NCBI GenBank assembly: GCA_903825445.1
Contig: CAIKAS010000200.1
Span: forward strand, 45,968 to 109,967
Reading direction: 5' to 3'
From: an uncultured Acidobacteriia bacterium
GTDB taxonomy: Bacteria > Acidobacteriota > Terriglobia > Bryobacterales > Bryobacteraceae
DNA length: 64,000 nucleotides
Positions 55,059 through 63,523 of this stretch are shown here, one piece after another. The translations under genes and the position numbers were made by a program. Numbering within the stretch: the stretch's first letter is position 1; each line of letters starts with the position of its first letter. The notes under the pieces are model-generated. The model was not told the origin of the DNA. It did not search any database and worked only from the letters and a program-made list of their open reading frames with translations.

Positions 55059-57023
55059 ATGAATATACGAGTGATTGTCACCGGCGTAGCGTTGACGCTG
55101 ATTACCGGCGCCGCTGTTTCTGCTCAGAATAACTGGGCTTCGTTTGGACAGGATCAGGGGGCGACACGCTTTTCAAAGCTGAACCAGATCAATGCGACCA
55201 ATGTTCAGAAGCTGGAAAAGGCCTGGACTTTCCACACTGGTGCTCCCAACGCGCAGAACGAGATGACTCCGATCATCGTCGACAGCGTGATGTACATTTC
55301 GGCAAGCAACGGTTACTTTGCCGTAGACGCGGTGACCGGCAAGCAGATCTGGAAGTACGATGCGACGGGGACAACGGAGCGTGGTCCGGCTTATTGGCCG
55401 GGCGATGCGAAATCGCCGGCGCGCGTTATCGGCGGCGTGGGTGAAAGCATTGTCGCCCTGGATGCGAAGACGGGCAAGCCGGTTCCGGAGTTCGGGAAAG
55501 ACGGGCTGGTGGATATCGGCACCAGAATGCAGTCGCCGCCGGCGATTTACAAGGAACTACTGATCGCCCCGAGCATGGATCGCCTGGTACGCGCCTGGAA
55601 TATCCGGACGGGAGAGTTGGTCTGGACTTTCAATCTTGTGCCGCAGCCAGGTGAGCCTGGGCACGAAACCTGGGAAAGCGACGCGTGGAAGACGACCGGC
55701 GGTGTAAACGTGTGGGGCCATATCACGGTGGATACGACGCTGGGAATGGCTTACGTTCCGACGGCGCCGCCTTCGCCCGACTATGTGGGCGTGAGCCGAC
55801 CCGGCGACACGCTGTATGGGACATCGCTGGTGGCGCTGGACGCGAACACCGGGAAGCTGAAGTGGTATCACCAGCTTGTGCATCACGACCTTTGGGATTT
55901 CGATTCGGCGTCGGCTCCAACCCTGGTGGATGTTGTGCAGAAGGGGGTGAAGATCCCGGCAGTGGTCCACATGGGCAAGACGGGATTAATGTACATTTTC
56001 GACCGGCGCGACGGTAAGCCGATCTTCGGGATGGAAGAGAGGCCGGTGCCGCAAAGCACGGTGCCGGGCGAGAAGTCGTCGCCGACGCAGCCGTTTCCGG
56101 TGAAGCCGGAACCGATCGCCCGAATCAGCATGAAGATGTCTGAGATTCCGAAAGATATTACGCCGGAGCTGGCAGCTTATTGCCAGGGTCTGGTGGATAA
56201 GTACAAGCTGACTGATGCGGTGCCTTACAACGCGTGGAAAGTGGATCAGGACATTGTGGAGTATCCGGGCGCCATTGGCGGCGGAAACTGGAACGGAACT
56301 TCGTTTAACCCGACGCTGGGTTTGATTTTCACCAACGTCATGAACGCCGGACAGTGGGGCCATTTGCAAACAGGTGGCCGCGGCGGCGGTGGCGGACGGG
56401 GTGGTTCCGGCGCTGGCGGGCGAGGCGGTTCGGGTGCGGGCGGACGTGGCGGTGCGGGATTCGTCGCAGGCGGACCGGGCGGGCCCGGTGGACCGGGTGG
56501 ACCTGGTGGTGGACGCGGCGGGTCGGGTGGGCGCGGCGGTGGTGGTGGGCGGGGTGCGGCCGGGGGATCGGGACCGTCGTATTCGAAGGTTACGCCTGAG
56601 GGCGGACGATTCTGGCAGCCCGACACACGGTATTCGTGCGCACCTCCACCATGGGGTGAGTTAGTGGCGGTGAATGCTAACACGGGCGATATCGCATGGC
56701 GGGCTCCGCTCGGCTCATTCGATGAACTTACAGCGAAGGGCCTGAAGAGCGGCACGCCAAATACTGGCGGTGGGATTGCGACGGCGGGAAATCTGATCTT
56801 TATCGGCGCCACGGTGGATGGCAAGTTCCGTGCTTTCGATGCGCGTAATGGCAAGGAATTGTGGTCGGTGAAGGTGGATGCGCCGGCACATGCGATTCCC
56901 GCCACCTATCTGGGACGTGACGGGAAGCAGTACGTGGTGGTATCGGCGGCTGGCGGCGGATTCCTGCGGGATCCAACTTCCGATGCCGTGATCGCATTCT
57001 CATTGCCGGGCAAAGGCAAATAG
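55059..57023 (+). CDS. Secreted PQQ-dependent dehydrogenase with long RGG-like insert
   Basis: 654 residues from the ATG after GGAGATATGCG. Signal peptide (VIVTGVALTLITGAAVSAQ), then NNWASFGQDQGATRFSKLNQ, the quinoprotein first blade. HHDLWDFDSASAPTLVDVVQ carries the PQQ-site Asp, and GGGNWNGTSFNPTLGLIFTN is a family hallmark. Residues about 439-506 are Gly/Arg/Ser repeats (GRGGSGAGGRGGSGAGGRGG). It probably oxidises an alcohol or sugar in the periplasm; the substrate is unknown. It converges with the aldehyde dehydrogenase gene at a 14-bp gap. Confidence 0.88.
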   Translation: MNIRVIVTGVALTLITGAAVSAQNNWASFGQDQGATRFSKLNQINATNVQKLEKAWTFHTGAPNAQNEMTPIIVDSVMYISASNGYFAVDAVTGKQIWKYDATGTTERGPAYWPGDAKSPARVIGGVGESIVALDAKTGKPVPEFGKDGLVDIGTRMQSPPAIYKELLIAPSMDRLVRAWNIRTGELVWTFNLVPQPGEPGHETWESDAWKTTGGVNVWGHITVDTTLGMAYVPTAPPSPDYVGVSRPGDTLYGTSLVALDANTGKLKWYHQLVHHDLWDFDSASAPTLVDVVQKGVKIPAVVHMGKTGLMYIFDRRDGKPIFGMEERPVPQSTVPGEKSSPTQPFPVKPEPIARISMKMSEIPKDITPELAAYCQGLVDKYKLTDAVPYNAWKVDQDIVEYPGAIGGGNWNGTSFNPTLGLIFTNVMNAGQWGHLQTGGRGGGGGRGGSGAGGRGGSGAGGRGGAGFVAGGPGGPGGPGGPGGGRGGSGGRGGGGGRGAAGGSGPSYSKVTPEGGRFWQPDTRYSCAPPPWGELVAVNANTGDIAWRAPLGSFDELTAKGLKSGTPNTGGGIATAGNLIFIGATVDGKFRAFDARNGKELWSVKVDAPAHAIPATYLGRDGKQYVVVSAAGGGFLRDPTSDAVIAFSLPGKGK

Positions 57024-57037
57024 AAGGCGGGAATTCC

Positions 57038-58438
57038 TTAGAAGATTTCGGAGTTGTAGAACTCGCCGAACAATTCTTCGTCCGAGGGCCTGTCTTCCGG
57101 GATGGGCCTGCTGACCCACGTCACATTCATGTAGTGTTTCAGTGAGACGTTCTCATTAGTGCTGTTGCCGCCCCAGTAACCGCAGCCCATGCTGGAAGTC
57201 ATCGGCATGCCGTTGGTGAACGTACCGGCATTCGAACTGGACTGGATCTGGCGGACCATCATGCGGCTCACCGGCGCAGTCAGTGCCAGTTCGTTAATGT
57301 GGTCGTCGTTCCAGGAATAGATGCCGCAGGAGTGGCCTCTGCCGCCTGTCTGAAAGATCTGTCGCACCATGTCGAGGGCCATGGGCCAGCCTGTGTACCT
57401 GAGGATCGAGAGGACGACACCCAGCTTCTCCGTCGTAAAAAGATATTCCTTGCCGATGTGCTGTTCGGGAACGATAAAGAAGCACTTCTCAGCAGGGATT
57501 TCGAAACCTGCGAGCTTCGCGACTACGGCGGCGGAGCGGGCGATGGTGGCCGGAGTGCGGTGGCCTTCGGCGTCCCAGTAAGCGGCCTGGAGCAGCGCCT
57601 TTTCTTTTTCGTTGACGAGATAGCCGCCTTCGAGCTGTAGCTGCTTCAGGAAGGCATCGTAGATGCTGCTCTCCACAATCAGATTGCCATCGGCTGAACA
57701 GCCGGAGCCGTTGTCGTTCGTCTTGCTGATGCGGGTATTTCTGGCCGCGATATCGATATCGGCAGTTTCATCGAACACCATCGTGGCGTTGCCTGCGCCG
57801 ACACCGAGAGCGGGCTTGCCGGAACTGTAGGCAGCGCGCACCATAGCCTGGCCACCGGTTGCCATGGTGACGTCACAGATCGACATGATCTCCTGCGAAA
57901 GCGGAATGCTGGGGGCTTCCACGCACTGCAGAATGTCTTCGGGAGCACCGAGCTTTTTCAGCGCCGCGCGCATGACGCGAACCGTTTCGCGCGTAGTCTT
58001 TTTGCTGGCGGGATGCGGGCAGAATATTACGGCATCCTTGCACTTGAGTGCGTAGATGGCCATGCCGGCCGGCGTGACATAAGGACTGGTGACCGGGATG
58101 AGCGCGGCCACAACACCGGCGGGCTTCGCATACTTAACGAGACCTTTCGTCGGATCTTCCTCAATGATGCCCATGCTCTTTTGGCGCAGGGCGTCGCGTA
58201 GAATTCCGAGAACCTTTGCACGACGCGTGGGGGCGCGGCCGCCCATGCCACTCTCATCCACGCTCATATTGGCGAGGCGAGTGGCGGTTTCCATGTTGGC
58301 AGTGGCCCAGGCGACGGCGCGGCAGAGCCGGTCGACACGCGGCTGATCGTAATCTTCTATGGCCTGCATCGCAACGCGGGCTTTCGCCAGCGTTTCAGCA
58401 GCAACTTGCTTTTCCTGTTCGGTGATGGGTCTTGCCAT
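57038..58438 (-). CDS. CoA-acylating aldehyde dehydrogenase-like enzyme
   Basis: 466 residues. The catalytic Cys is C247 in NDNGSGCSADGNLIV, and the fold lacks the usual Glu of hydrolytic ALDHs. KPAGVVAALIPVTSPYVTPA and AFIICPHPASKK-like (here VIFCPHPASKKTT) segments resemble acetaldehyde/sulfoacetaldehyde dehydrogenases that make acyl-CoA. It would turn an aldehyde made by the periplasmic quinoproteins or the TPP enzyme into an acyl-CoA. It follows the citrate-synthase-like gene by 66 bp, in one leftward operon. Confidence 0.84.
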   Translation of the reverse strand: MARPITEQEKQVAAETLAKARVAMQAIEDYDQPRVDRLCRAVAWATANMETATRLANMSVDESGMGGRAPTRRAKVLGILRDALRQKSMGIIEEDPTKGLVKYAKPAGVVAALIPVTSPYVTPAGMAIYALKCKDAVIFCPHPASKKTTRETVRVMRAALKKLGAPEDILQCVEAPSIPLSQEIMSICDVTMATGGQAMVRAAYSSGKPALGVGAGNATMVFDETADIDIAARNTRISKTNDNGSGCSADGNLIVESSIYDAFLKQLQLEGGYLVNEKEKALLQAAYWDAEGHRTPATIARSAAVVAKLAGFEIPAEKCFFIVPEQHIGKEYLFTTEKLGVVLSILRYTGWPMALDMVRQIFQTGGRGHSCGIYSWNDDHINELALTAPVSRMMVRQIQSSSNAGTFTNGMPMTSSMGCGYWGGNSTNENVSLKHYMNVTWVSRPIPEDRPSDEELFGEFYNSEIF

Positions 58439-58504
58439 GTGGTCTCCGGCTACTAAAACGAACGGTCACTTCCGTGCTGGTCGATTCCGACTAATCCCCT
58501 TGGA

Positions 58505-59275
58505 TTAATCCATAGATCGCGGTGGTACGCCATCGTACTTCACCGGAACGCGAATTCGCATCGGTTTTTCGCGGGTATATTCTTCGGCTACTTCCGCAGT
58601 GAGACCGGCAACGCGACCCACGATGAAGAGCAACTTGCCTGCGGCGGGAGGGAACCCCAGATCGTAGAGAATGGCCGCAAGCGCTCCATCGATGTTGATG
58701 GGCAGCGGCTTGATCTTCTCACGAACAGCGGCATCGAGTGCCTCCATGAAGAGGACGCCGTCTCCTGCGACACCTTCTTCGCGAGCCATAGCGAAGAGGA
58801 CAGCGGTTCTCGGATCGACGGAATGAACGCGGTGGCCCATGCCTGGCAGCCGACGTTTGGTGGTGCGCGAATTGTCGACGATTTGCCCGGCGGCTTCGGC
58901 AAACGTGATGGATTTCTCACGCGCGATGCCGACGCCCTCCGCGATCATGGACATGCAATCGGCGCCGGCGCCACCATGGTCATTCCCGATGGCGAGGATT
59001 CCAGCAGCGATGGCGGCAGAGAGTGATTCGCGATTCCCGGTAGCGGCAAGGCGAGCGGTAGCACAGGATGGAGCTCCGGAGCCGTGATCCGCAACCGATA
59101 TCAGGACCGCATCGAGGAGCCTTCGCTCATGTTTATTGGGAAGACGTTCGCGGTGCAGGAGGAAGACTGTGTCGGCAAAGGTCGCGCGTGCCATCAACTC
59201 GGTGATGTCGTAGCCGCGAAGCCTGATCGTGGAATCGTCTGCCTGGACGATTGCTGTGCGCCATGGTTCTAGCAA
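58505..59275 (-). CDS. Citrate synthase / citryl-CoA lyase-like enzyme, short form
   Basis: 256 residues, against about 430 for citrate synthase, starting at TTG with AGG four bases before it. The catalytic set is still present: H64 in SVADHGSGAPS (matching ADHxxN), H100 in GNDHGGAG, H148 in PGMGHRVHSVDPR, and D196 in INIDGALAAI. It therefore keeps the active-site part and lacks much of the large domain, as in citryl-CoA lyases. It would condense or cleave an acyl-CoA and a keto acid. An operator-like palindrome lies 50 bp upstream. Confidence 0.78.
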   Translation of the reverse strand: MLEPWRTAIVQADDSTIRLRGYDITELMARATFADTVFLLHRERLPNKHERRLLDAVLISVADHGSGAPSCATARLAATGNRESLSAAIAAGILAIGNDHGGAGADCMSMIAEGVGIAREKSITFAEAAGQIVDNSRTTKRRLPGMGHRVHSVDPRTAVLFAMAREEGVAGDGVLFMEALDAAVREKIKPLPINIDGALAAILYDLGFPPAAGKLLFIVGRVAGLTAEVAEEYTREKPMRIRVPVKYDGVPPRSMD

Positions 59276-59324
59276 GTACCTATTATGCCTTCCAAAATGG
59301 ATTACGGCTAGAAATCAGGGCAGA

Positions 59325-59346
59325 TTTACGGTAGCGCCACCGTTAA
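59325..59346. promoter_or_regulatory. Palindromic operator candidate, site 2
   Basis: The minus strand reads TTAACGGT, GGCGCT, ACCGTAAA: identical to site 1 at 21 of 22 positions. It lies 50 bp upstream of the citrate-synthase-like start codon. Near-identity with a site 17.5 kb away, also upstream of a metabolic operon, is the main evidence for a shared regulator. Confidence 0.75.
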
Positions 59347-59440
59347 CAAGTGTCCCCGTGCGGGCGAGCGACATTTCCCGATGTACTTAATTTGTAAGGA
59401 CTTTCGGCCAGGGAGAACATCTGCGCGACGTGCTGCTGCA

Positions 59441-61231
59441 TCAGCTTAATCCGAGCTGATTGATCAGCTGGATGAAAGTCTGATCGTCGCGAAACGCGTC
59501 GAAGCGTGGATCCAGTTTGATTGACAGGACTTCAAAGCACCGGTCCCGGAAAGCTTGTGCCAGCCATCGGAATCCGTTCTCGCGATCACCCAGTGCGAGA
59601 TACAGCGAAGCAAGATCGAATGGCGAATCGTAGCGCTTTCCAGCACGTTCATGAAGCTCTTTAAGAGTTCGCGTAGCCTCGTTCTTCTTCCCGGATAAGG
59701 CAAACGTGCGCCCCAGGGCCGCATGCATTCTGGGACTCCGCGGCGAAAGCTGAATGGCGCGCTGAAACCCGGCGGCAGACTCATCGAAATCGCCACGCTG
59801 TTCCTGCACCAGACCAAGTATCCAATAGGCCTGCGGAAAGTGAGGATTCAGTTCGACCGTGTGGTCGCACTGTTCCAGGGCGGCCGAAAGATCGCGCCGC
59901 AAATAATGAATGGCGGCGACATCCCGGGCGATGATCGATGAAATCGGGTCCAGCGCCTGTGCGATCAGAATCTGTTCCAGCGCCTCGTCCAGCCTGCCTT
60001 GGGGCGCAAGACACGATGTAGCGTACCAATGGTGAGCTGTGGGGTAGCGACTGTCCAAACTGATCGCGCGAAGGAATTCGGACTCCGCACCGGCCCAATC
60101 CCAATCCTGCGTCGATTTGACGTGCGCCAACGACGTGTGGGCCTCCGCAGACAGCTCATCCTGAAGCACTGCCCATGCCGCGTGCGAGGCCGTCTTCGTC
60201 CAGACCTCAGAAGGCGGCATCAGGCCGTAGTGGCCTAACAATCCGTAAGCATCCGAAAGACCCGAATACGCGAGCGCATATTGGGCGTCTTCGGTAACAG
60301 CTCTTTCGAAAAACTCCAGCGCTTTTCGAAGCCCCTCTTCCGTTCGCTGATTGAGGTGATAGCGACCCTGCGAGTAGAGACTGTGCGCCGCAAGATTTCC
60401 GGGCATTCGCCTGATACTCTTCGGGCTCCGGGTATTCTCAATTTCAGTCCGCAAGCGCTCCGCGACAGCATTCGAGACATCCTCCTGCGTAGCGAAGAGG
60501 TTCTCCCCGGCTCTATCGAAGGAGGCGGACCACAAATAGCAGCCGCTCACAGCATCCACCAGATTCGCAACGATGCGCATGTCAGCTCCGGCCTTGCGCA
60601 CACTTCCTGTGAGAATCAACGCGGCGTTGTCCCGGGCTGCCGCCACGCGAGGGTCAGAATCGCGATCAGCATCAGACTTGCTCCATGCGACCAATCTGAT
60701 CGTATCGAGTCCTGTCAGTTTGTGAATCATCTCCTGACTCAGCCCCGCGCAGAAATAGCCCTGATCCCCCGCCTCACTATGGTCCGCGAAAGGCGTCATC
60801 AGAATGGTGTTGCGGTTTACAAGAGGAGAGAGTGCCGTTCGCTTGGGGACAACGCCCCGAAACGGCTTGAAAATCGGGGTATAGCCGCCCTTAGGCAGCT
60901 CGATCAAAATCTCATCAGCCTGACCCTCTTCGCGATAATAACGGGCCAATTGCGCACGAAGTCGTCTGGCCTGAACCCGCACGATGGGGTCGCTGCGGGG
61001 ATCGAACGCAGGCCCCTTATCGAAAACTTCAGATCCAATTACGAACTCTTTGAGTTGCTCGCCACGACCGGCCATTGTTTCGTTGATGGTGTAGGTCAGA
61101 AAACGTTTAAGACGGTCAGCCTGCCTGAACACCTTGCTTGAAAGAAGGCGGTCCAGCTGGGCCACTATACGCTCATCTGAATCCTTGCGAGTCTCCGCGC
61201 GTGACTCCGCAGCATCCTCTTTGGGGGGCAT
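59441..61231 (-). CDS. DNA-binding-like / FlgO-TolB-like / TPR protein
   Basis: 596 residues. The N-terminal ~120 residues (SSKVFRQADRLKRFLTYTIN, FDPRSDPIVRVQARRLRAQL, YYREEGQADEILIELPKGGY) match a start module common in Acidobacterial TPR proteins. A FlgO/TolB-type alpha/beta domain follows (LMTPFADHSEAGDQGYFCAG, DNAALILTGSVRKAGADMRI). At least five TPR repeats then run from about residue 260 (YSQGRYHLNQRTEEGLRKAL, ALAYSGLSDAYGLLGHYG). It may be a regulator, but DNA binding is not shown. It reads toward the citrate-synthase-like gene. Confidence 0.78.
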   Translation of the reverse strand: MPPKEDAAESRAETRKDSDERIVAQLDRLLSSKVFRQADRLKRFLTYTINETMAGRGEQLKEFVIGSEVFDKGPAFDPRSDPIVRVQARRLRAQLARYYREEGQADEILIELPKGGYTPIFKPFRGVVPKRTALSPLVNRNTILMTPFADHSEAGDQGYFCAGLSQEMIHKLTGLDTIRLVAWSKSDADRDSDPRVAAARDNAALILTGSVRKAGADMRIVANLVDAVSGCYLWSASFDRAGENLFATQEDVSNAVAERLRTEIENTRSPKSIRRMPGNLAAHSLYSQGRYHLNQRTEEGLRKALEFFERAVTEDAQYALAYSGLSDAYGLLGHYGLMPPSEVWTKTASHAAWAVLQDELSAEAHTSLAHVKSTQDWDWAGAESEFLRAISLDSRYPTAHHWYATSCLAPQGRLDEALEQILIAQALDPISSIIARDVAAIHYLRRDLSAALEQCDHTVELNPHFPQAYWILGLVQEQRGDFDESAAGFQRAIQLSPRSPRMHAALGRTFALSGKKNEATRTLKELHERAGKRYDSPFDLASLYLALGDRENGFRWLAQAFRDRCFEVLSIKLDPRFDAFRDDQTFIQLINQLGLS

Positions 61232-61347
61232 GGCAGCTATTTTATGACAAAAAGGGCGGCTGGAATCACATAATTTAGAAAGTTCGACTGGTGTTCGATT
61301 GTTTTGATCGCTGAAAGACGAGCATTCTCAACCGCTTCAGCCTCACA

Positions 61348-61364
61348 TTGGCATGCGACGTGCA
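61348..61364 (+). promoter_or_regulatory. Candidate sigma-54 promoter of flgM2 operon
   Basis: TTGGCATGCGACGTGCA has TTGGCA, the G of CG, exact GG-N10-GC spacing and TGCA; the mismatches are T for C, one purine position and one T. It ends 26 bp before the flgM2 ATG, a normal distance. The first flgM copy has a similar element (7020-7035). Confidence 0.55.
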
Positions 61365-61390
61365 TGGTTGGTGGCGGGACTACCTACCTC

Positions 61391-61699
61391 ATGAGCATCA
61401 GAATTCAAAGCGATACGATTGGCTCCGCAAACGCGACCGGGATTGCGGATCAGGTACGCGGGACCGGCAGCAGCAACTCTGGACGGGCTGGAAGTATATC
61501 GTCTTCCGGATTGGACAGCGTCGATCTCTCCGACGGGACCAAATCTATCACCTCTGCTCTGGCAACTGCGAGCATGAGCCGCGCAGACCGCGTTGAAGCA
61601 CTGCGCTCGGCCTTCCAAAGCGGCCAGTATCAAGTCAACGCCGCCCAAGTGAGCCGGAGCCTGATATCAGCTTCTCTTCAGACTTCCTCTGCGAGTTAA
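61391..61699 (+). CDS. flgM: FlgM-like anti-sigma-28 factor (copy 2)
   Basis: 102 residues from the ATG giving MSIRIQSDTIGSANATG; the ribosome site is weak and a start nine codons upstream is possible. The first half is Gly/Ser-rich. The second half has the FlgM pattern: DSVDLSDGTKSITSALATAS, then SRADRVEALRSAFQSGQYQV and SRSLISASL. It is clearly different from copy 1, so the two may bind different sigma factors or differ in timing. flgN2 follows after 6 bp. Confidence 0.82.
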   Translation: MSIRIQSDTIGSANATGIADQVRGTGSSNSGRAGSISSSGLDSVDLSDGTKSITSALATASMSRADRVEALRSAFQSGQYQVNAAQVSRSLISASLQTSSAS

Positions 61700-61705
61700 A
61701 AGCGC

Positions 61706-62068
61706 ATGCAGGCAGACCGCCAAATCACCCTGATTGAAGAAGCGCATGCGCGTGTAGAAGGCGCGTTGAATCAGTGGGATGCGACGAATTCGGAAAGAGT
61801 CCTTGCATGTCAGAAGACTCTTGAACAGGCGGCAGAGACCGTCGGACGCATGTTCCCGGTGGCACCCGACATGTCAAGTGAGTCGCGCTTGCGACTGCGC
61901 AATGGCGTACTTGTTTTAAAGGAAGAACTCAACCGCCTCGAACTTTTGGTCGATAGCGCGTCAGCGTTTCTCCGGGTCGTCCATGGCGCGCCGACGGCGC
62001 CCATGATGTATGCGGCAGACGGGCGCTTACGATCAGAAAGAACCGAATATACAGGAGTGGAGGCCTGA
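61706..62068 (+). CDS. flgN: FlgN-like export chaperone (copy 2)
   Basis: 120 residues, predicted all helical (HARVEGALNQWDATNSERVL, CQKTLEQAAETVGRMF, NGVLVLKEELNRLELLVDSA). Identity comes from position between flgM2 and flgK2, as in module 1. It has no closer match to copy 1 than the general fold. It probably chaperones FlgK2 and FlgL2. Confidence 0.65.
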   Translation: MQADRQITLIEEAHARVEGALNQWDATNSERVLACQKTLEQAAETVGRMFPVAPDMSSESRLRLRNGVLVLKEELNRLELLVDSASAFLRVVHGAPTAPMMYAADGRLRSERTEYTGVEA

Positions 62069-62072
62069 TTTT

Positions 62073-63515
62073 ATGGGTACCCTGTTCTCCGCTCTTGCTT
62101 CTTCCGGGGGTGCGCTGAATGTGCTTACGCAAGCCCTCAACGTTGCCCAAAACAACATAGGAAACGCGTCGACTGCCGGGTATGCCGCTCAGCAATTGAA
62201 TCTTCAGGCGATGCCAATGGATGTGGCCGACGGGCTGACTGGTGGTGTCGAGGCAAGCGGCACGACCAGTTCGCGCGACCCCTATGCAGACACGGTGGTT
62301 CAGCAGGGGAACAGCCAGGTTGGCTATCACACGGCGGAGAGCAACGCTCTCAGTCAGATTCAGGGATTGTTCGATACTACCGGTACGGGTGGAATTGCAG
62401 GAGCGCTCAATGCCTTGTTCACTAGTTTTTCAGACTGGAGTTCAAGCCCTGCCGACCCGAGCGTGCAGCAAAGCGTGCTCTCAAGTGCTTCGAGCCTGGC
62501 CGCTTCTATTCAGGGTCTCAACTCATCGCTGAGCCAAACATCCGGAGATCTGGGCACACAGGTGGGAGCGACGGTCAGTCAAATCAACGGACTGGCTAGT
62601 CAGATCGCACAACTCAACGCCACTGCGCTGAGCGAAGGGGGGACACTTGACCCGGGTTCGGACGCGCAACTCCACTCAGACCTTGAGAGCCTCGCAAATT
62701 TGACGAGCGTCAATACTTTGACGCAGGCAAACGGCACTACGACGGTCCTGATGAGCAACGGCTCACCACTGGTACAGGGTGGCCAGGCCTTCGCGTTATC
62801 AGCCACTTCCGCGGTGGACGCCGGTGCCGCCAATCCACAATCGCCCCCCACGAGTCATGTTTTCGACAGCCAGGGGAATGACATCACCTCACAAGTCACG
62901 GGTGGTCAACTGGGTGGCCTGCTGGACATCAGGAACAATCTTTTGGGTGGAATCATCGGTGACGCCCAAAGCTCGGGATCTCTTAACGATCTGGCAAAGA
63001 GTATCGCGGACACCGTAAACGGCATTCTGACATCGGGAACGGTTTCCACCGCCCCCGGCGCCGCCGCAGGCACCGCTTTGTTCACCTACAGCAACTCAGA
63101 CCCAACTGCAGCGGCAGGAAGCATCGCGCTCAATGCCGCCATCACACCAGGGCAGTTGGCGCCCGTCGATGCCAGCGGCAATTCAAACGGGAATGCAAAT
63201 GCGCTCGCAGCTTTGGCGGATCCGTCCGTGGGCGCCGGGCCGCTGAACGGCATGTCGTGGACGCAGGGTATAGCTGGAATTGCGGCTAACGTGGGTCAGG
63301 CCGCACAGACTGCCCAGCAAAATCTCCAATCTTCCCAACAGGCGCTGACACAGGCAACGGGGCTGAGAGATCAGGTTTCCGGCGTTTCTCTGGACGGCGA
63401 GGCCACACAAGTCATGGAGCTTCAGAGGTCTTATCAAGCGGTCGCCCGGTCGTTATCAATTATCAACGGACTAGCTGACTCCATATTGGGTCTTGTTCCC
63501 ATCAGCAGCACATAA
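62073..63515 (+). CDS. flgK: FlgK hook-associated protein 1 (copy 2)
   Basis: 480 residues from the ATG with GGAGG ten bases upstream. The N-terminal signature is VLTQALNVAQNNIGNASTAG, and the C-terminal helix (ATQVMELQRSYQAVARSLSI) is FlgK-like. The domain plan and length equal copy 1 (483 residues), but the middle regions share little. flgL2 follows after 8 bp with AAGGAGA. Confidence 0.93.
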   Translation: MGTLFSALASSGGALNVLTQALNVAQNNIGNASTAGYAAQQLNLQAMPMDVADGLTGGVEASGTTSSRDPYADTVVQQGNSQVGYHTAESNALSQIQGLFDTTGTGGIAGALNALFTSFSDWSSSPADPSVQQSVLSSASSLAASIQGLNSSLSQTSGDLGTQVGATVSQINGLASQIAQLNATALSEGGTLDPGSDAQLHSDLESLANLTSVNTLTQANGTTTVLMSNGSPLVQGGQAFALSATSAVDAGAANPQSPPTSHVFDSQGNDITSQVTGGQLGGLLDIRNNLLGGIIGDAQSSGSLNDLAKSIADTVNGILTSGTVSTAPGAAAGTALFTYSNSDPTAAAGSIALNAAITPGQLAPVDASGNSNGNANALAALADPSVGAGPLNGMSWTQGIAGIAANVGQAAQTAQQNLQSSQQALTQATGLRDQVSGVSLDGEATQVMELQRSYQAVARSLSIINGLADSILGLVPISST

Positions 63516-63523
63516 GGAGAGCA

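Noticed and set aside
56246-56905. 219-codon open frame on the minus strand rich in Pro and Arg
   Set aside because: It is the reverse complement of the GGX/RGG-rich insert of the quinoprotein; the composition explains the open frame, and the forward gene has clear family motifs.
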